A stretch of DNA of 32,561 nucleotides from Clostridia bacterium (GTDB lineage: Bacteria; Bacillota; Clostridia; Christensenellales; Borkfalkiaceae), in contig JAFVQT010000062.1 in assembly GCA_017504655.1 (NCBI GenBank), positions 1-32,561 on the forward strand. Direction: 5' to 3'. The notes under the pieces are model-generated. The model saw nothing but the letters and a program-made list of their open reading frames with translations, did no database searches and had not been told where the DNA came from. Positions 8,600 to 15,663 of this stretch are shown here, piece after piece. Position numbers and translations under genes: made by a program. Position 1 is the first letter of the stretch, and every line of letters starts with the position of its first letter.

Positions 8600-8853
8600 T
8601 AATAATTTTCGCAATACTTTGTTTCTAAAAAGCGATAGCAACTGGTATGACCAACAAGGTCTATCCCACCTGCTATCGCTTTTTGAGCCTCATCTTCGTC
8701 GCAAATCGGCTTTTTGTCAACAAACTGCAAGGGCAGTTTATAAGACCTTTTAGCAGTTTGCTCCTCTTCCCAAAAATTCTTGTTTTTGCAATTATTTTTG
8801 GAAGCCCTAATAATGGATGGAGCGTCACGCTCCCTCGTTTCTACGCCTTTACG
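8600..8853 (+). repeat. Hairpin repeat unit U3 with inserts
   Basis: The first part repeats U1 exactly (8610-8691 equals 8359-8440). It is then interrupted by CGTCGCAAATCGG plus ten further bases (8697-8719, repeated exactly at 8945-8967), by a segment where AAACTGC (8722-8728) can pair with GCAGTTT at either 8733-8739 or 8753-8759, and by a second module type: AATAATGGATG followed by the hairpin GGAGCG-TCA-CGCTCC (8819-8833). It closes with the common 20-bp right end at 8834-8853. Confidence 0.75.
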
Positions 8854-8861
8854 ACATAGTG

Positions 8862-8967
8862 TAATAAACTTCGACTGATTCAAAAGGGTGAGCACAATGA
8901 CCAAAAGGTCTATTGTGTCCGCCCTTTTTTTCGAGCCTCGCCTGCGTCGCAAATCGGCTTTTTGTCA
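8862..8967 (+). repeat. Hairpin repeat unit U4, right end missing
   Basis: TAATAAACTTCG (8862-8873) is followed by a hairpin (8882-8928) whose arms keep pairing with changed bases relative to U2 and whose loop is TGACC-AAAA-GGTCTA. After CGAGCC it runs into the second copy of the 23-bp sequence and lacks the TACGCCTTTA end. A short relic, TAAACTTCGCAA, follows at about 9007-9018. No protein-coding gene is supported anywhere in 8352-9198. Confidence 0.75.
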
Positions 8968-9022
8968 GCTTTTGCGCGCAATATTTTAAATTGTTTAAAA
9001 TCGCAGTAAACTTCGCAAGTTT

Positions 9023-9114
9023 TGTGGAAAACTGTTTTTAAAATGTGGATAAGTGGGCTGTTTTGGCAAAAGTTATCCACATATATCCACAGAAACGTAT
9101 GTTTGTGTGGATAT
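9023..9114. promoter_or_regulatory. Cluster of five DnaA-box-like 9-mers
   Basis: Two perfect boxes, TTATCCACA, lie at 9044-9052 (- strand) and 9073-9081 (+ strand). Close variants are ATATCCACA at 9083-9091 (+) and 9106-9114 (-), and TTTTCCACA at 9023-9031 (-). Five sites in 92 bases in a non-coding stretch is far from chance. Such clusters mark replication origins, DnaA-titration sites or DnaA-controlled promoters. Genes on both sides run in the same direction and dnaA/dnaN are absent here, which argues against a standard bidirectional origin. AT-rich DNA (about 8978-9000) lies next to it. Confidence 0.75.
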
Positions 9115-9198
9115 TATAGACAGCTAAAAACGCCATACCTGTGATATTCCTTTAACCTTTTAAATACAATAATAAAAAGGTGTTTAAGGAATTGCAAA

Positions 9199-9891
9199 AT
9201 GAAGAGAGGTTTTAGGCTGTTTTATCTATTACTTTGCGCTATAATCGTTATATCGCTTGTGGGCGTTTGGTTTTTTAGTGGAATACATAGGCAAACGGCA
9301 AGCGTGCATTCAAGAGTATTTACAGTAGTAGTAGATGCCGGGCATGGTGGTATAGACGGTGGTGCTGAAGGAAATCAAACAAGCGTTAAGGAAAGCGATT
9401 TAAACTTAGAGATTGCCCGACTTTTAAAGGCTAAGCTTGAAGGTGCCGGAATAACAGTCGTTATGACAAGGAATTCCTACGGTGGATTATACGGTACGAC
9501 AACCAAGGGCTTTAAAAAGCGCGACCTTGAAAAGCGTGTAAAAATAATAAATTCGGCTAAAGCAGACGTTATGGTTTCTATTCACCTGAATCATTTTTCT
9601 TCCCCGGGCAGGCGAGGTGCAACGGTTTTTTTTGCCGAGGGTAGTTCAAGGGGCGAAGACCTTGCAAAATGCATCCAGAAGCATTTTAACACGCTCAGCA
9701 GTCAAACCAGAGAATTTTCGGCAAATAAGGGAGATTATTATCTTTTAAACGAGGCAATCTGTCCGTCCGCTATTTGCGAATGCGGATTTTTGTCTAATCA
9801 AGAGGATGAAAGACTTCTGCTTACAAAAGAGTATAAAGACGAGGTCGCGCAAAAGATATTTTACGGCATAATTGAGTTTTTAATGGAATAA
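9199..9891 (+). CDS. cwlD: N-acetylmuramoyl-L-alanine amidase, CwlD-like
   Basis: A 230-residue Amidase_3 (PF01520) protein that cuts the bond between muramic acid and the stem peptide. One N-terminal membrane segment (about 5-27) anchors or exports it; the catalytic domain fills about 40-228. Zinc ligands are His49 (DAGHGG), Glu65 (VKESDLNL) and His129 (SIHLNH), and the catalytic Glu194 lies in ICECGFLSN. Length and single-domain layout match CwlD, which with a deacetylase makes muramic lactam in spore cortex; a vegetative wall role is also possible. TAAGGA 8 bases before the ATG sets the start. The DnaA-box cluster lies just upstream, with a possible -10 TACAAT at 9165-9170. Confidence 0.85.
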   Translation: MKRGFRLFYLLLCAIIVISLVGVWFFSGIHRQTASVHSRVFTVVVDAGHGGIDGGAEGNQTSVKESDLNLEIARLLKAKLEGAGITVVMTRNSYGGLYGTTTKGFKKRDLEKRVKIINSAKADVMVSIHLNHFSSPGRRGATVFFAEGSSRGEDLAKCIQKHFNTLSSQTREFSANKGDYYLLNEAICPSAICECGFLSNQEDERLLLTKEYKDEVAQKIFYGIIEFLME

Positions 9892-9953
9892 AAAGGCCGG
9901 TGCCGTGCTTAGCTTTATAAACTCGGTACGCGCTATGCGTAACAAAAAATGTT

Positions 9954-9980
9954 TAGGCAAAAGAATGTATCTTTTGCCTA
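9954..9980 (+). terminator. Hairpin after cwlD, probable terminator
   Basis: A perfect 11-bp stem (9954-9964 with 9970-9980) and a 5-base loop, followed by TTATATTGCTTTTT. The T-rich tail is interrupted, so termination may be partial. Confidence 0.6.
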
Positions 9981-10053
9981 TTATATTGCTTTTTAGTTGA
10001 AAAAATATCATAAAAATGCTAAACTTATCTTATCAATTATCGAGGTAAGGGTT

Positions 10054-12636
10054 ATGTTTACCAACGAGCAGAGCTACGTTATCTATCAAAACTCAAAAAA
10101 TCTGTTACTTCTTGCAAGGGCAGGCTCCGGCAAGACCTTTACCGTTGCAAATAAGATTGCCGAGGCTATTAAAGGCGGAATAAAGCCGGAGGAGGTTTTG
10201 TGCTTAACGTTTACCGTAAAGGGCGCAGACGAGCTTTATGAGGACGTGGAAAAATACTGCGGTGAAAGCGGTGTAAACGTCTTTACAATTCACAGCTTTT
10301 GCTACTACTTAATCAAAGATTTTTTAAGGCACAGCGGTGCATTTAAAGAGCCTAATATTGCCGACGAGGTGGACGTTGGCGAAATATTGTCAGCTATACT
10401 TAAAGGCTTTGCCGACGGCGGATTGTACGAGCTTTCCGACGGGCTTCCCCTTCTTCCCGAAAGGGAGTTGGGCAAAATTATGTCCTCAATTAAGCACGAG
10501 AGAGATTTGCTTGGTTATAGCCATTCCTCCGAAGACGGCTTTGGCGTTGCCATAGACAAGCTCTTTAAAGAAAGCTCATCCTTTAACTCAATGTTTTCGG
10601 TAAAAAAGCAGGGTGTAAAGGTAACGGACTATTCCTTTATCGACCTTTTAAAGGCAAAAGGTAACGCCTTTTGCAGGGCGTATAAAATGGCTTTACAAAA
10701 CGCAGGGCTTTTGGATTTTGACGACCTCATCTTTTTTGCAAAGCAGATTTTATCCGACAAAGAATATCAAAAACCCGTCTATAAGCTGATTATCGTGGAT
10801 GAAATGCAAGATACAAGCCTTCTTGAATATCAGATAGCCAAGAGTTTTTTTCACGGCGCAAGCGTGTTGATGTGCGGTGACCCATACCAAACGATATATT
10901 CATGGAGAGGGTCCTCGCCGAAGGCTATTATGCAGGACTTTATAAAAAATTTCCGAGCAGAAACAGTTACACTAAACGGCAATCACCGTTCGTCACCGCT
11001 GATTAATTATGCGGGCGATTACTATCTTGGCAAAACGTTCGAATTGAATTTGCCAAACGCCAAGTATGAAAATTGGCAAGCCTATGAAAAAATCGACGTT
11101 GTAAAATGCTTTGACGAGGTAGACGAGGCAAATTATATTTTTGATTATGTTACAAGCTACACCGGTGACAGGTCTAAGCTTTGTATTATGGCAAGGGCAA
11201 ACAGATATCTTGTAGACTTATATAAAAAGCTTGAGAGAAGAAATCTTAGCCTTAGCGCGCAGGACAGAATACCGTTTTTTACAGCAGACTCGGATTTTCA
11301 ATTTTACAAAAAGCCCGTCGTAAAGGACTTTTTAGGATTTTTAAGGCTTATAGTAAACCCAAACGACACGGCGTCTTTTATAAGAATTGCAGAGCGTTAC
11401 GTTAAGGGCGTTGGTAAAGAAACCGTTTCGGCAATAAAGGATTTTGGTGCTTACGGTGTGTCGATGTCTTCTTTTTTACAAGATGAGGCATACACCTATA
11501 ACGACCCGTATTTTACCTTAATGTCAGCGTATAAGTCGAAAAACGTAGTCATTTACGATTTAGAAACTACAGGCCTAAGCCTTGAGAGGGACGAAATGAT
11601 ACAGATTTCCGCCCTAAGGCTAAGTGACGGAAAAAGGTTTAACATGTTTGTTATTCCAAAGGGCGAAATATCTAAAAAGGCAGCTTTGACGCATGGCTAC
11701 GGTATAGAGCATATAAAAGCAAACGGAGGGCAAGCCCCCGATAAGGTGCTTGCCGATTTTGCAGAATTTGCAAGGGGCACGTTGCTCGTAGGGCATAACA
11801 GCTCGTCCTATGACGACGTGATGCTGACCCGTCAGCTAAGGGAAGAGGGCATACAAGGTGAATTTATAGGCTTTGCGGATACATTGGTTTTAGCTCAGGC
11901 GGTTCTTCCGAGCCTTGCCAATTATAAGCTTGCGACCTGTTGTGAGTTTTTTGGCGTAGTAAACCAAAGGGCGCACGATGCTTTGGCAGACGTCGAGGCG
12001 ACGGCAAGTGTGCTCGAAAAACTTTTAGAGGAATTTTATATTCCTCAAACGGATGCGAGAAGGAGAGTTGTTCTTACTAAAAAGAGCAAATTCGAGGAGT
12101 TTTATAAGGCTTATATCCAAATGAGGAATATGCTTTTAGAGGGTAAAATACTAAATCTCATTAAGTTTATCGAAGAAAATTTCGGGATTTTAACGAGAAA
12201 CAGCCGTTTATCCGACAGAGAATCTGCAAACGACCTATACAGAGCTCTTAAGTTTATAGAAAATAGCGATGATAAAATACTCAGCCTGAGGTCGTTTTTA
12301 AGCGACACCGCGTTATCGGGCAGTCAAATGGACGTAATTATCAAAAAGCACGGCAAAATTCCGCTTATTACCGTTCATCAGTCAAAGGGCTGTGAGTTTG
12401 ACACGGTAATTTTGGTGGGCGCAGGCGAAAACGAAATACCCTCTTACGGGGCAAGAATGAGCGGTGACGAAGAGGAAGAAAAGCGTGTGTTTTACGTTGC
12501 TCTTTCCAGAGCAAAGACCAAATTTATCGCAACTTACCCCTCAAAAAAGATTTACGGGCAAAGCGTTTACGACAGAAAGCCGTCACCGTATTTACAAAGA
12601 TTGCCAAAAGACGCGATAAATTTTATCGAGAGGTAA
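10054..12636 (+). CDS. UvrD/PcrA-like SF1 helicase with an inserted DnaQ-type 3'-5' exonuclease
   Basis: An 860-residue protein joining a superfamily 1 DNA helicase to a DEDDh exonuclease. Helicase motifs: Walker A ARAGSGKT (21-28), DEMQD near 250 in place of the usual DEYQD/DEFQD, then MCGDPYQTIYSWRG. At about 497-665 the helicase is interrupted by a full exonuclease domain: YDLETTG, GHNSSSYDD and RAHDALADVEA supply Asp, Glu, Asp, His and Asp. The helicase resumes with ITVHQSKGCEFDT near 771 and motif VI FYVALSRAK. It likely unwinds and trims DNA in repair. The frame is open to a TTG at 9997, but the ATG at 10054 with GAGGT 7 bases upstream is the better start. Confidence 0.88.
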   Translation: MFTNEQSYVIYQNSKNLLLLARAGSGKTFTVANKIAEAIKGGIKPEEVLCLTFTVKGADELYEDVEKYCGESGVNVFTIHSFCYYLIKDFLRHSGAFKEPNIADEVDVGEILSAILKGFADGGLYELSDGLPLLPERELGKIMSSIKHERDLLGYSHSSEDGFGVAIDKLFKESSSFNSMFSVKKQGVKVTDYSFIDLLKAKGNAFCRAYKMALQNAGLLDFDDLIFFAKQILSDKEYQKPVYKLIIVDEMQDTSLLEYQIAKSFFHGASVLMCGDPYQTIYSWRGSSPKAIMQDFIKNFRAETVTLNGNHRSSPLINYAGDYYLGKTFELNLPNAKYENWQAYEKIDVVKCFDEVDEANYIFDYVTSYTGDRSKLCIMARANRYLVDLYKKLERRNLSLSAQDRIPFFTADSDFQFYKKPVVKDFLGFLRLIVNPNDTASFIRIAERYVKGVGKETVSAIKDFGAYGVSMSSFLQDEAYTYNDPYFTLMSAYKSKNVVIYDLETTGLSLERDEMIQISALRLSDGKRFNMFVIPKGEISKKAALTHGYGIEHIKANGGQAPDKVLADFAEFARGTLLVGHNSSSYDDVMLTRQLREEGIQGEFIGFADTLVLAQAVLPSLANYKLATCCEFFGVVNQRAHDALADVEATASVLEKLLEEFYIPQTDARRRVVLTKKSKFEEFYKAYIQMRNMLLEGKILNLIKFIEENFGILTRNSRLSDRESANDLYRALKFIENSDDKILSLRSFLSDTALSGSQMDVIIKKHGKIPLITVHQSKGCEFDTVILVGAGENEIPSYGARMSGDEEEEKRVFYVALSRAKTKFIATYPSKKIYGQSVYDRKPSPYLQRLPKDAINFIER

Positions 12637-12667
12637 ATTCTTCAGAATTTAACCCCATACTAAACCC

Positions 12668-12696
12668 TTGACAAATCGCACCGTTTTAAGTAGAAT
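12668..12696 (+). promoter_or_regulatory. Sigma-A promoter of glnN
   Basis: TTGACA at 12668-12673, spacer 17, TAGAAT at 12691-12696. The short leader contains a 6-bp hairpin (GCAAAC/GTTTGC, 12717-12731) and then AAAGGAG before the ATG. Confidence 0.8.
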
Positions 12697-12759
12697 ATTA
12701 CCATTACAGAGAAAACGCAAACGGGGTTTGCTTATAAGCCAAAGATAAAGGAGAAATCA

Positions 12760-14862
12760 ATGGAAAGCTTCGATTTCAAAAACAGGTTTGCCGAAAACGT
12801 CTTTACCGACGTGGAGATGAAAAAGCGCATGCCTGAAAGCGCATACAGTGAATATCAAGACACCGTAGCAAAAAACAGACCTCTTCCCCTGAGCCTTGCC
12901 AACGAGATTGCAAAGGCTATGAAGGAATGGGCAATAGAGAAAGGTGCAACCCATTACACCCATTGGTTTCAGCCTTTGACGGGTGTTACCGCAGAAAAGC
13001 ACGATAGCTTTATAGAGCCCGACGGCAAGGATGACGTTATACTCAAGTTTACCGGCAAGGCGCTTGCAAGGGGCGAGTCTGATGCGTCGAGCCTTCCTAA
13101 CGGAGGACTGAGAACGACCTTTGAAGCGAGGGGTTATACCGCTTGGGACCCGACCTCTAAGGCGTTTGTCCGTGACGGCTCGCTTTATATCCCTACGGTA
13201 TTTTGCTCTTACGGTGGCGAATCTCTTGACAAAAAAACCCCACTACTTCGCAGTGTGGAGGCAATAAATAAGCAGGCGATGCGAATTCTCCGTCTGCTTG
13301 GCGATACAAAAACGGGCAAGGTTTTTCCTACCGTTGGCGTAGAGCAGGAGTATTTTTTAATAGATAAATCAGTTTACGAAAAAAGGCTTGACTTGGCAAA
13401 TTGCGGAAGAACGCTTTTTGGCGCAAAGCCCCCAAAGGGACAGGAGATAGAAGACCACTATCTTGGCAAAATCAAGTCCCGAGTATGGGATTATATGGCA
13501 GACCTTGACAAGGAGCTTTGGAAATTTGGCGTTTACGCAAAGACCAAGCACAACGAGGTAGCTCCCGCTCAACACGAGCTTGCGTCCGTATACACGACGA
13601 CTAACCTTGCAGTAGACCACAATCAGCTCATAATGTCGGTTATGAAGAGCGTAGCCAACCGTCACGGAATGGTATGTCTTCTTCACGAAAAGCCTTTTGA
13701 GGGTGTAAACGGTAGCGGTAAGCACAATAACTGGTCACTTGCAACCGATTTAGGAGAAAATCTTTTCGACCCAACCGATAAACCGAGCGATAACAAGAGA
13801 TTTTTACTTTTCTTTACTGCAGTGGTTTCGGCAGTGGATAAGTATCAGGACCTGCTCAGAATATCGGCAACCTCAGCAAGCAACGACCACCGCTTAGGCG
13901 GTAGCGAGGCTCCGCCCGCGGTAATATCAATGTTTATCGGCGACGATTTGTCCGAGGTTTTCACGGCAATTGAGTCTGGCACTAAATATCAGGACAGAGA
14001 TGCCGACGAGGTCGAGTTTTGCGAGGGTATACTCCCTCACCTTAAAAAGGATAAAACCGACAGGAACAGAACCTCTCCGTTTGCCTTTACCGGCAACAAA
14101 TTTGAATTCCGTATGGTAGGCTCTAATATGTCCGTTGCCGACGCAAACATAGTTTTAAACACTATCGTTGCCGAGCAGTTTATGATTATTGCTGACAAGC
14201 TTGAAAAGGCTGAAAATATAGAAGACACCATAGATTACCTTATCGTAAAGGCAATAAGAAGACACGGAAGAATAATTTTTAACGGTAACAATTATTCGGA
14301 AGAATGGAAAAAAGAAGCGAAAAGAAGAGGGTTATTAAGCCTTGCTACCACCGTTGATGCGTTAGAGCATTTCGTAACCGAGAAAAACGTTTCGCTCTTT
14401 GAGCGCCACGAGGTGTTTACCTCAGCCGAGGTTGAAAGCCGTTACGAAATACTTTTAGAAAGCTATTCAAAGGCAATCGACGTAGAGGCAAGGACGATGG
14501 TTCATATCGCGAAAAGGCAGATAATACCTGCAGTTATTGCTTTTGAAAGAGTAGTGGCAGAAACCTTAAATGCAAAGCAAGCCTTAACCTTAGGTCTTAA
14601 AAATTCAGCTGAAGGCTCGCTTATGATAAACCTTTCTAAAGGCTTAGACGGATTATATACAGCCGTATCTAAGCTTGAATACGACCTATCCGTAGGTGCA
14701 GAAAAAAAGGGCAGTAAAGAAAAAGCAGAGTTTGACAAATCTGTAATCTTAGCCGATATGCGTGCCGTTCGCGACCATGCAGATTTTCTTGAAAGCATCA
14801 CTGACAAAGCCTTGTGGCCATTCCCTAATTATACGGAGATTTTGAATAGCGTCATGTATTAA
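12760..14862 (+). CDS. glnN: Glutamine synthetase type III
   Basis: A 700-residue GSIII enzyme, about the family's usual length and much longer than the roughly 450 residues of type I. It joins ammonia to glutamate at the cost of ATP in the cytoplasm and is a main entry for nitrogen. Family marks include THWFQPLTG (67-75), GVEQEYFLID (193-202), KHNEVAPAQHELA, NGSGKHNNWS and NRTSPFAFTGNKFEFR. The helical C-terminal tail beyond about 550 is typical of GSIII. AAAGGAG precedes the ATG and a strong promoter lies at 12668. The stop codon TAA is the first three bases of the repeat array that follows. No nitrogen regulator gene is adjacent. Confidence 0.95.
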   Translation: MESFDFKNRFAENVFTDVEMKKRMPESAYSEYQDTVAKNRPLPLSLANEIAKAMKEWAIEKGATHYTHWFQPLTGVTAEKHDSFIEPDGKDDVILKFTGKALARGESDASSLPNGGLRTTFEARGYTAWDPTSKAFVRDGSLYIPTVFCSYGGESLDKKTPLLRSVEAINKQAMRILRLLGDTKTGKVFPTVGVEQEYFLIDKSVYEKRLDLANCGRTLFGAKPPKGQEIEDHYLGKIKSRVWDYMADLDKELWKFGVYAKTKHNEVAPAQHELASVYTTTNLAVDHNQLIMSVMKSVANRHGMVCLLHEKPFEGVNGSGKHNNWSLATDLGENLFDPTDKPSDNKRFLLFFTAVVSAVDKYQDLLRISATSASNDHRLGGSEAPPAVISMFIGDDLSEVFTAIESGTKYQDRDADEVEFCEGILPHLKKDKTDRNRTSPFAFTGNKFEFRMVGSNMSVADANIVLNTIVAEQFMIIADKLEKAENIEDTIDYLIVKAIRRHGRIIFNGNNYSEEWKKEAKRRGLLSLATTVDALEHFVTEKNVSLFERHEVFTSAEVESRYEILLESYSKAIDVEARTMVHIAKRQIIPAVIAFERVVAETLNAKQALTLGLKNSAEGSLMINLSKGLDGLYTAVSKLEYDLSVGAEKKGSKEKAEFDKSVILADMRAVRDHADFLESITDKALWPFPNYTEILNSVMY

Positions 14863-14984
14863 AGGCTTATATACTTCGCAAAAGTGCGTTACTGCTTTGC
14901 GCCCCAAACCCCGATGACCACAGAGGTCTATCGTGTCTTGTGTCACAAAGCGAGCCTTCTTTTGCTCGTATCTAACCCTTTAAT
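14860..14984 (+). repeat. Hairpin repeat unit D1 (array behind glnN)
   Basis: Same family as 8341-8967. It opens with TAAAGGCTTATATACTTCG, whose first three bases are the glnN stop codon, and closes with TATCTAACCCTTTAAT. Inside are a CGCA/TGCG hairpin, the motif TGACC-ACAGA-GGTCTA framed by GCTTTG...CAAAGC, and CGAGC/GCTCG. Unlike U1 to U4 the main hairpin has no A- and T-runs, so it is not an intrinsic terminator. Confidence 0.8.
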
Positions 14985-15008
14985 TTCGCTTGATAATAGT
15001 AAAAAGCA

Positions 15009-15052
15009 ATAATGGATGCAACGTCACGTTGCCTGGTATCTAATCCTTTAAT
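15009..15052 (+). repeat. Second-type repeat module with hairpin GCAACG-TCA-CGTTGC
   Basis: AATAATGGATG followed by a 6-bp hairpin (15018-15032) and the same right end as D1 and D2 (GGTATCTAATCCTTTAAT). Compared with the module at 8819-8833, both sides of the stem have changed and still pair. Confidence 0.75.
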
Positions 15053-15053
15053 T

Positions 15054-15178
15054 TAAAGGCTTATATGCTTCGCAAAAGTGCGTTACTGCTTTGCGCCCCA
15101 AACCACAATGACCACAGAGGTCTATCGTGTCTTGTGACACAAAGCGAGCCTTCTTTTGCTCGTATCTAATCCTTTAAA
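15054..15178 (+). repeat. Hairpin repeat unit D2
   Basis: Nearly identical to D1, with only a few substitutions (for example at 15067 and in the stem next to TGACC). It starts TAAAGGCTTATATGCTTCG and ends CTCGTATCTAATCCTTTAAA (15159-15178). Confidence 0.8.
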
Positions 15179-15202
15179 ACTCACTTGATATAGGTACGGG
15201 TG

Positions 15203-15250
15203 CGACAGGGGTGGAGCGTCACGCTCCCAATGTCACGTCGCCATTAAAGG
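15203..15250 (+). repeat. Third copy of the GGAGCG-TCA-CGCTCC module
   Basis: The hairpin at 15213-15227 equals that at 8819-8833. Here it is followed by CAATGTCACGTCGCCATTAAAGG rather than the usual right end, so the copy is diverged. Apart from these repeats I see nothing in 14863-15320. Confidence 0.6.
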
Positions 15251-15335
15251 GAAAGCCTGAAGCAATGTTAATCCTCATATAACAAGGGGTAAAAGCATTT
15301 TAAAAAAGAAAAAATATACAAAAGGAGGTAGCTGT

Positions 15336-15452
15336 ATGAAATACGTTTGTGATGTATGCGGATACGTTTACGAGGGCGAAGAGCTTCCCGAAGACTTCGT
15401 TTGTCCACTTTGTGGCGTAGGCGCAGATATGTTTACCAAAGAAGAAGAGTAA
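15336..15452 (+). CDS. Minimal rubredoxin
   Basis: A 38-residue iron protein. Cys5-x-x-Cys8-Gly-Tyr and Cys23-Pro-x-Cys26-Gly are the two knuckles that hold one iron in rubredoxins. The loop between them is about 14 residues shorter than in standard rubredoxins of roughly 52 residues, and resembles the C-terminal domain of rubrerythrin. It probably carries single electrons, for example to oxygen- or peroxide-reducing enzymes in this likely anaerobe; no partner gene is adjacent. The strong site AAAGGAGGT (15321-15329) and its own terminator (15460) show that it is a real gene despite its size. Confidence 0.88.
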   Translation: MKYVCDVCGYVYEGEELPEDFVCPLCGVGADMFTKEEE

Positions 15453-15459
15453 TATAAAT

Positions 15460-15480
15460 GCCCATAAATGGGCTTTTATT
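15460..15480 (+). terminator. Terminator of the rubredoxin gene
   Basis: GCCCA-TAAA-TGGGC stem (15460-15473) followed by TTTTATT, 8 bases after the stop codon. Confidence 0.75.
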
Positions 15481-15510
15481 GTTTAAAAATTGCTTAATTT
15501 TTATCAAAAC

Positions 15511-15539
15511 TTGTAAAAATCTTAAATTACCGTTATACT
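15511..15539 (+). promoter_or_regulatory. Probable promoter of the lipoprotein gene at 15664
   Basis: TTGTAA at 15511-15516 and TATACT at 15534-15539 with a 17-base spacer. The leader that follows has a TCGCCT/AGGCGA hairpin (15585-15599) and an imperfect AATCC/GGATT stem (15600-15627), so it may be structured. Confidence 0.5.
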
Positions 15540-15663
15540 TATTAACAGTAATTTATCATTTGACTGTATTAAAAGGTCAGTAAATCGCCTCAAAGGCGAA
15601 ATCCTGTTTATTAAACGGAAAAGGATTGTCAGAATACTTTTAACAGTTACAAGAGGAACGGAC

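Noticed and set aside
8541..8952. Overlapping open frames of 70 to 121 codons on both strands
   Set aside because: They run across the hairpin repeats, share residues only because the DNA repeats, and have no ribosome site or family match.
8341..8967. Possible CRISPR array
   Set aside because: The period is about 125 bases, the units are themselves repeats with internal hairpins, there are no unique 30-40-base spacers and no cas genes.
9023..9114. Calling this the chromosomal origin oriC
   Set aside because: Genes on both sides run in the same direction with G above C in sampled + strand lines on the left side, and dnaA/dnaN are absent, so I keep it as a DnaA-box cluster only.
9997..10053. 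Longer N-terminus of the helicase from a TTG
   Set aside because: The added residues are not helicase-like and the ATG at 10054 has a ribosome site.
14860..15178. Integron attC sites
   Set aside because: The inverted repeats and length recall attC, but the GTTRRRY/RYYYAAC core sites are absent and there is no integrase.
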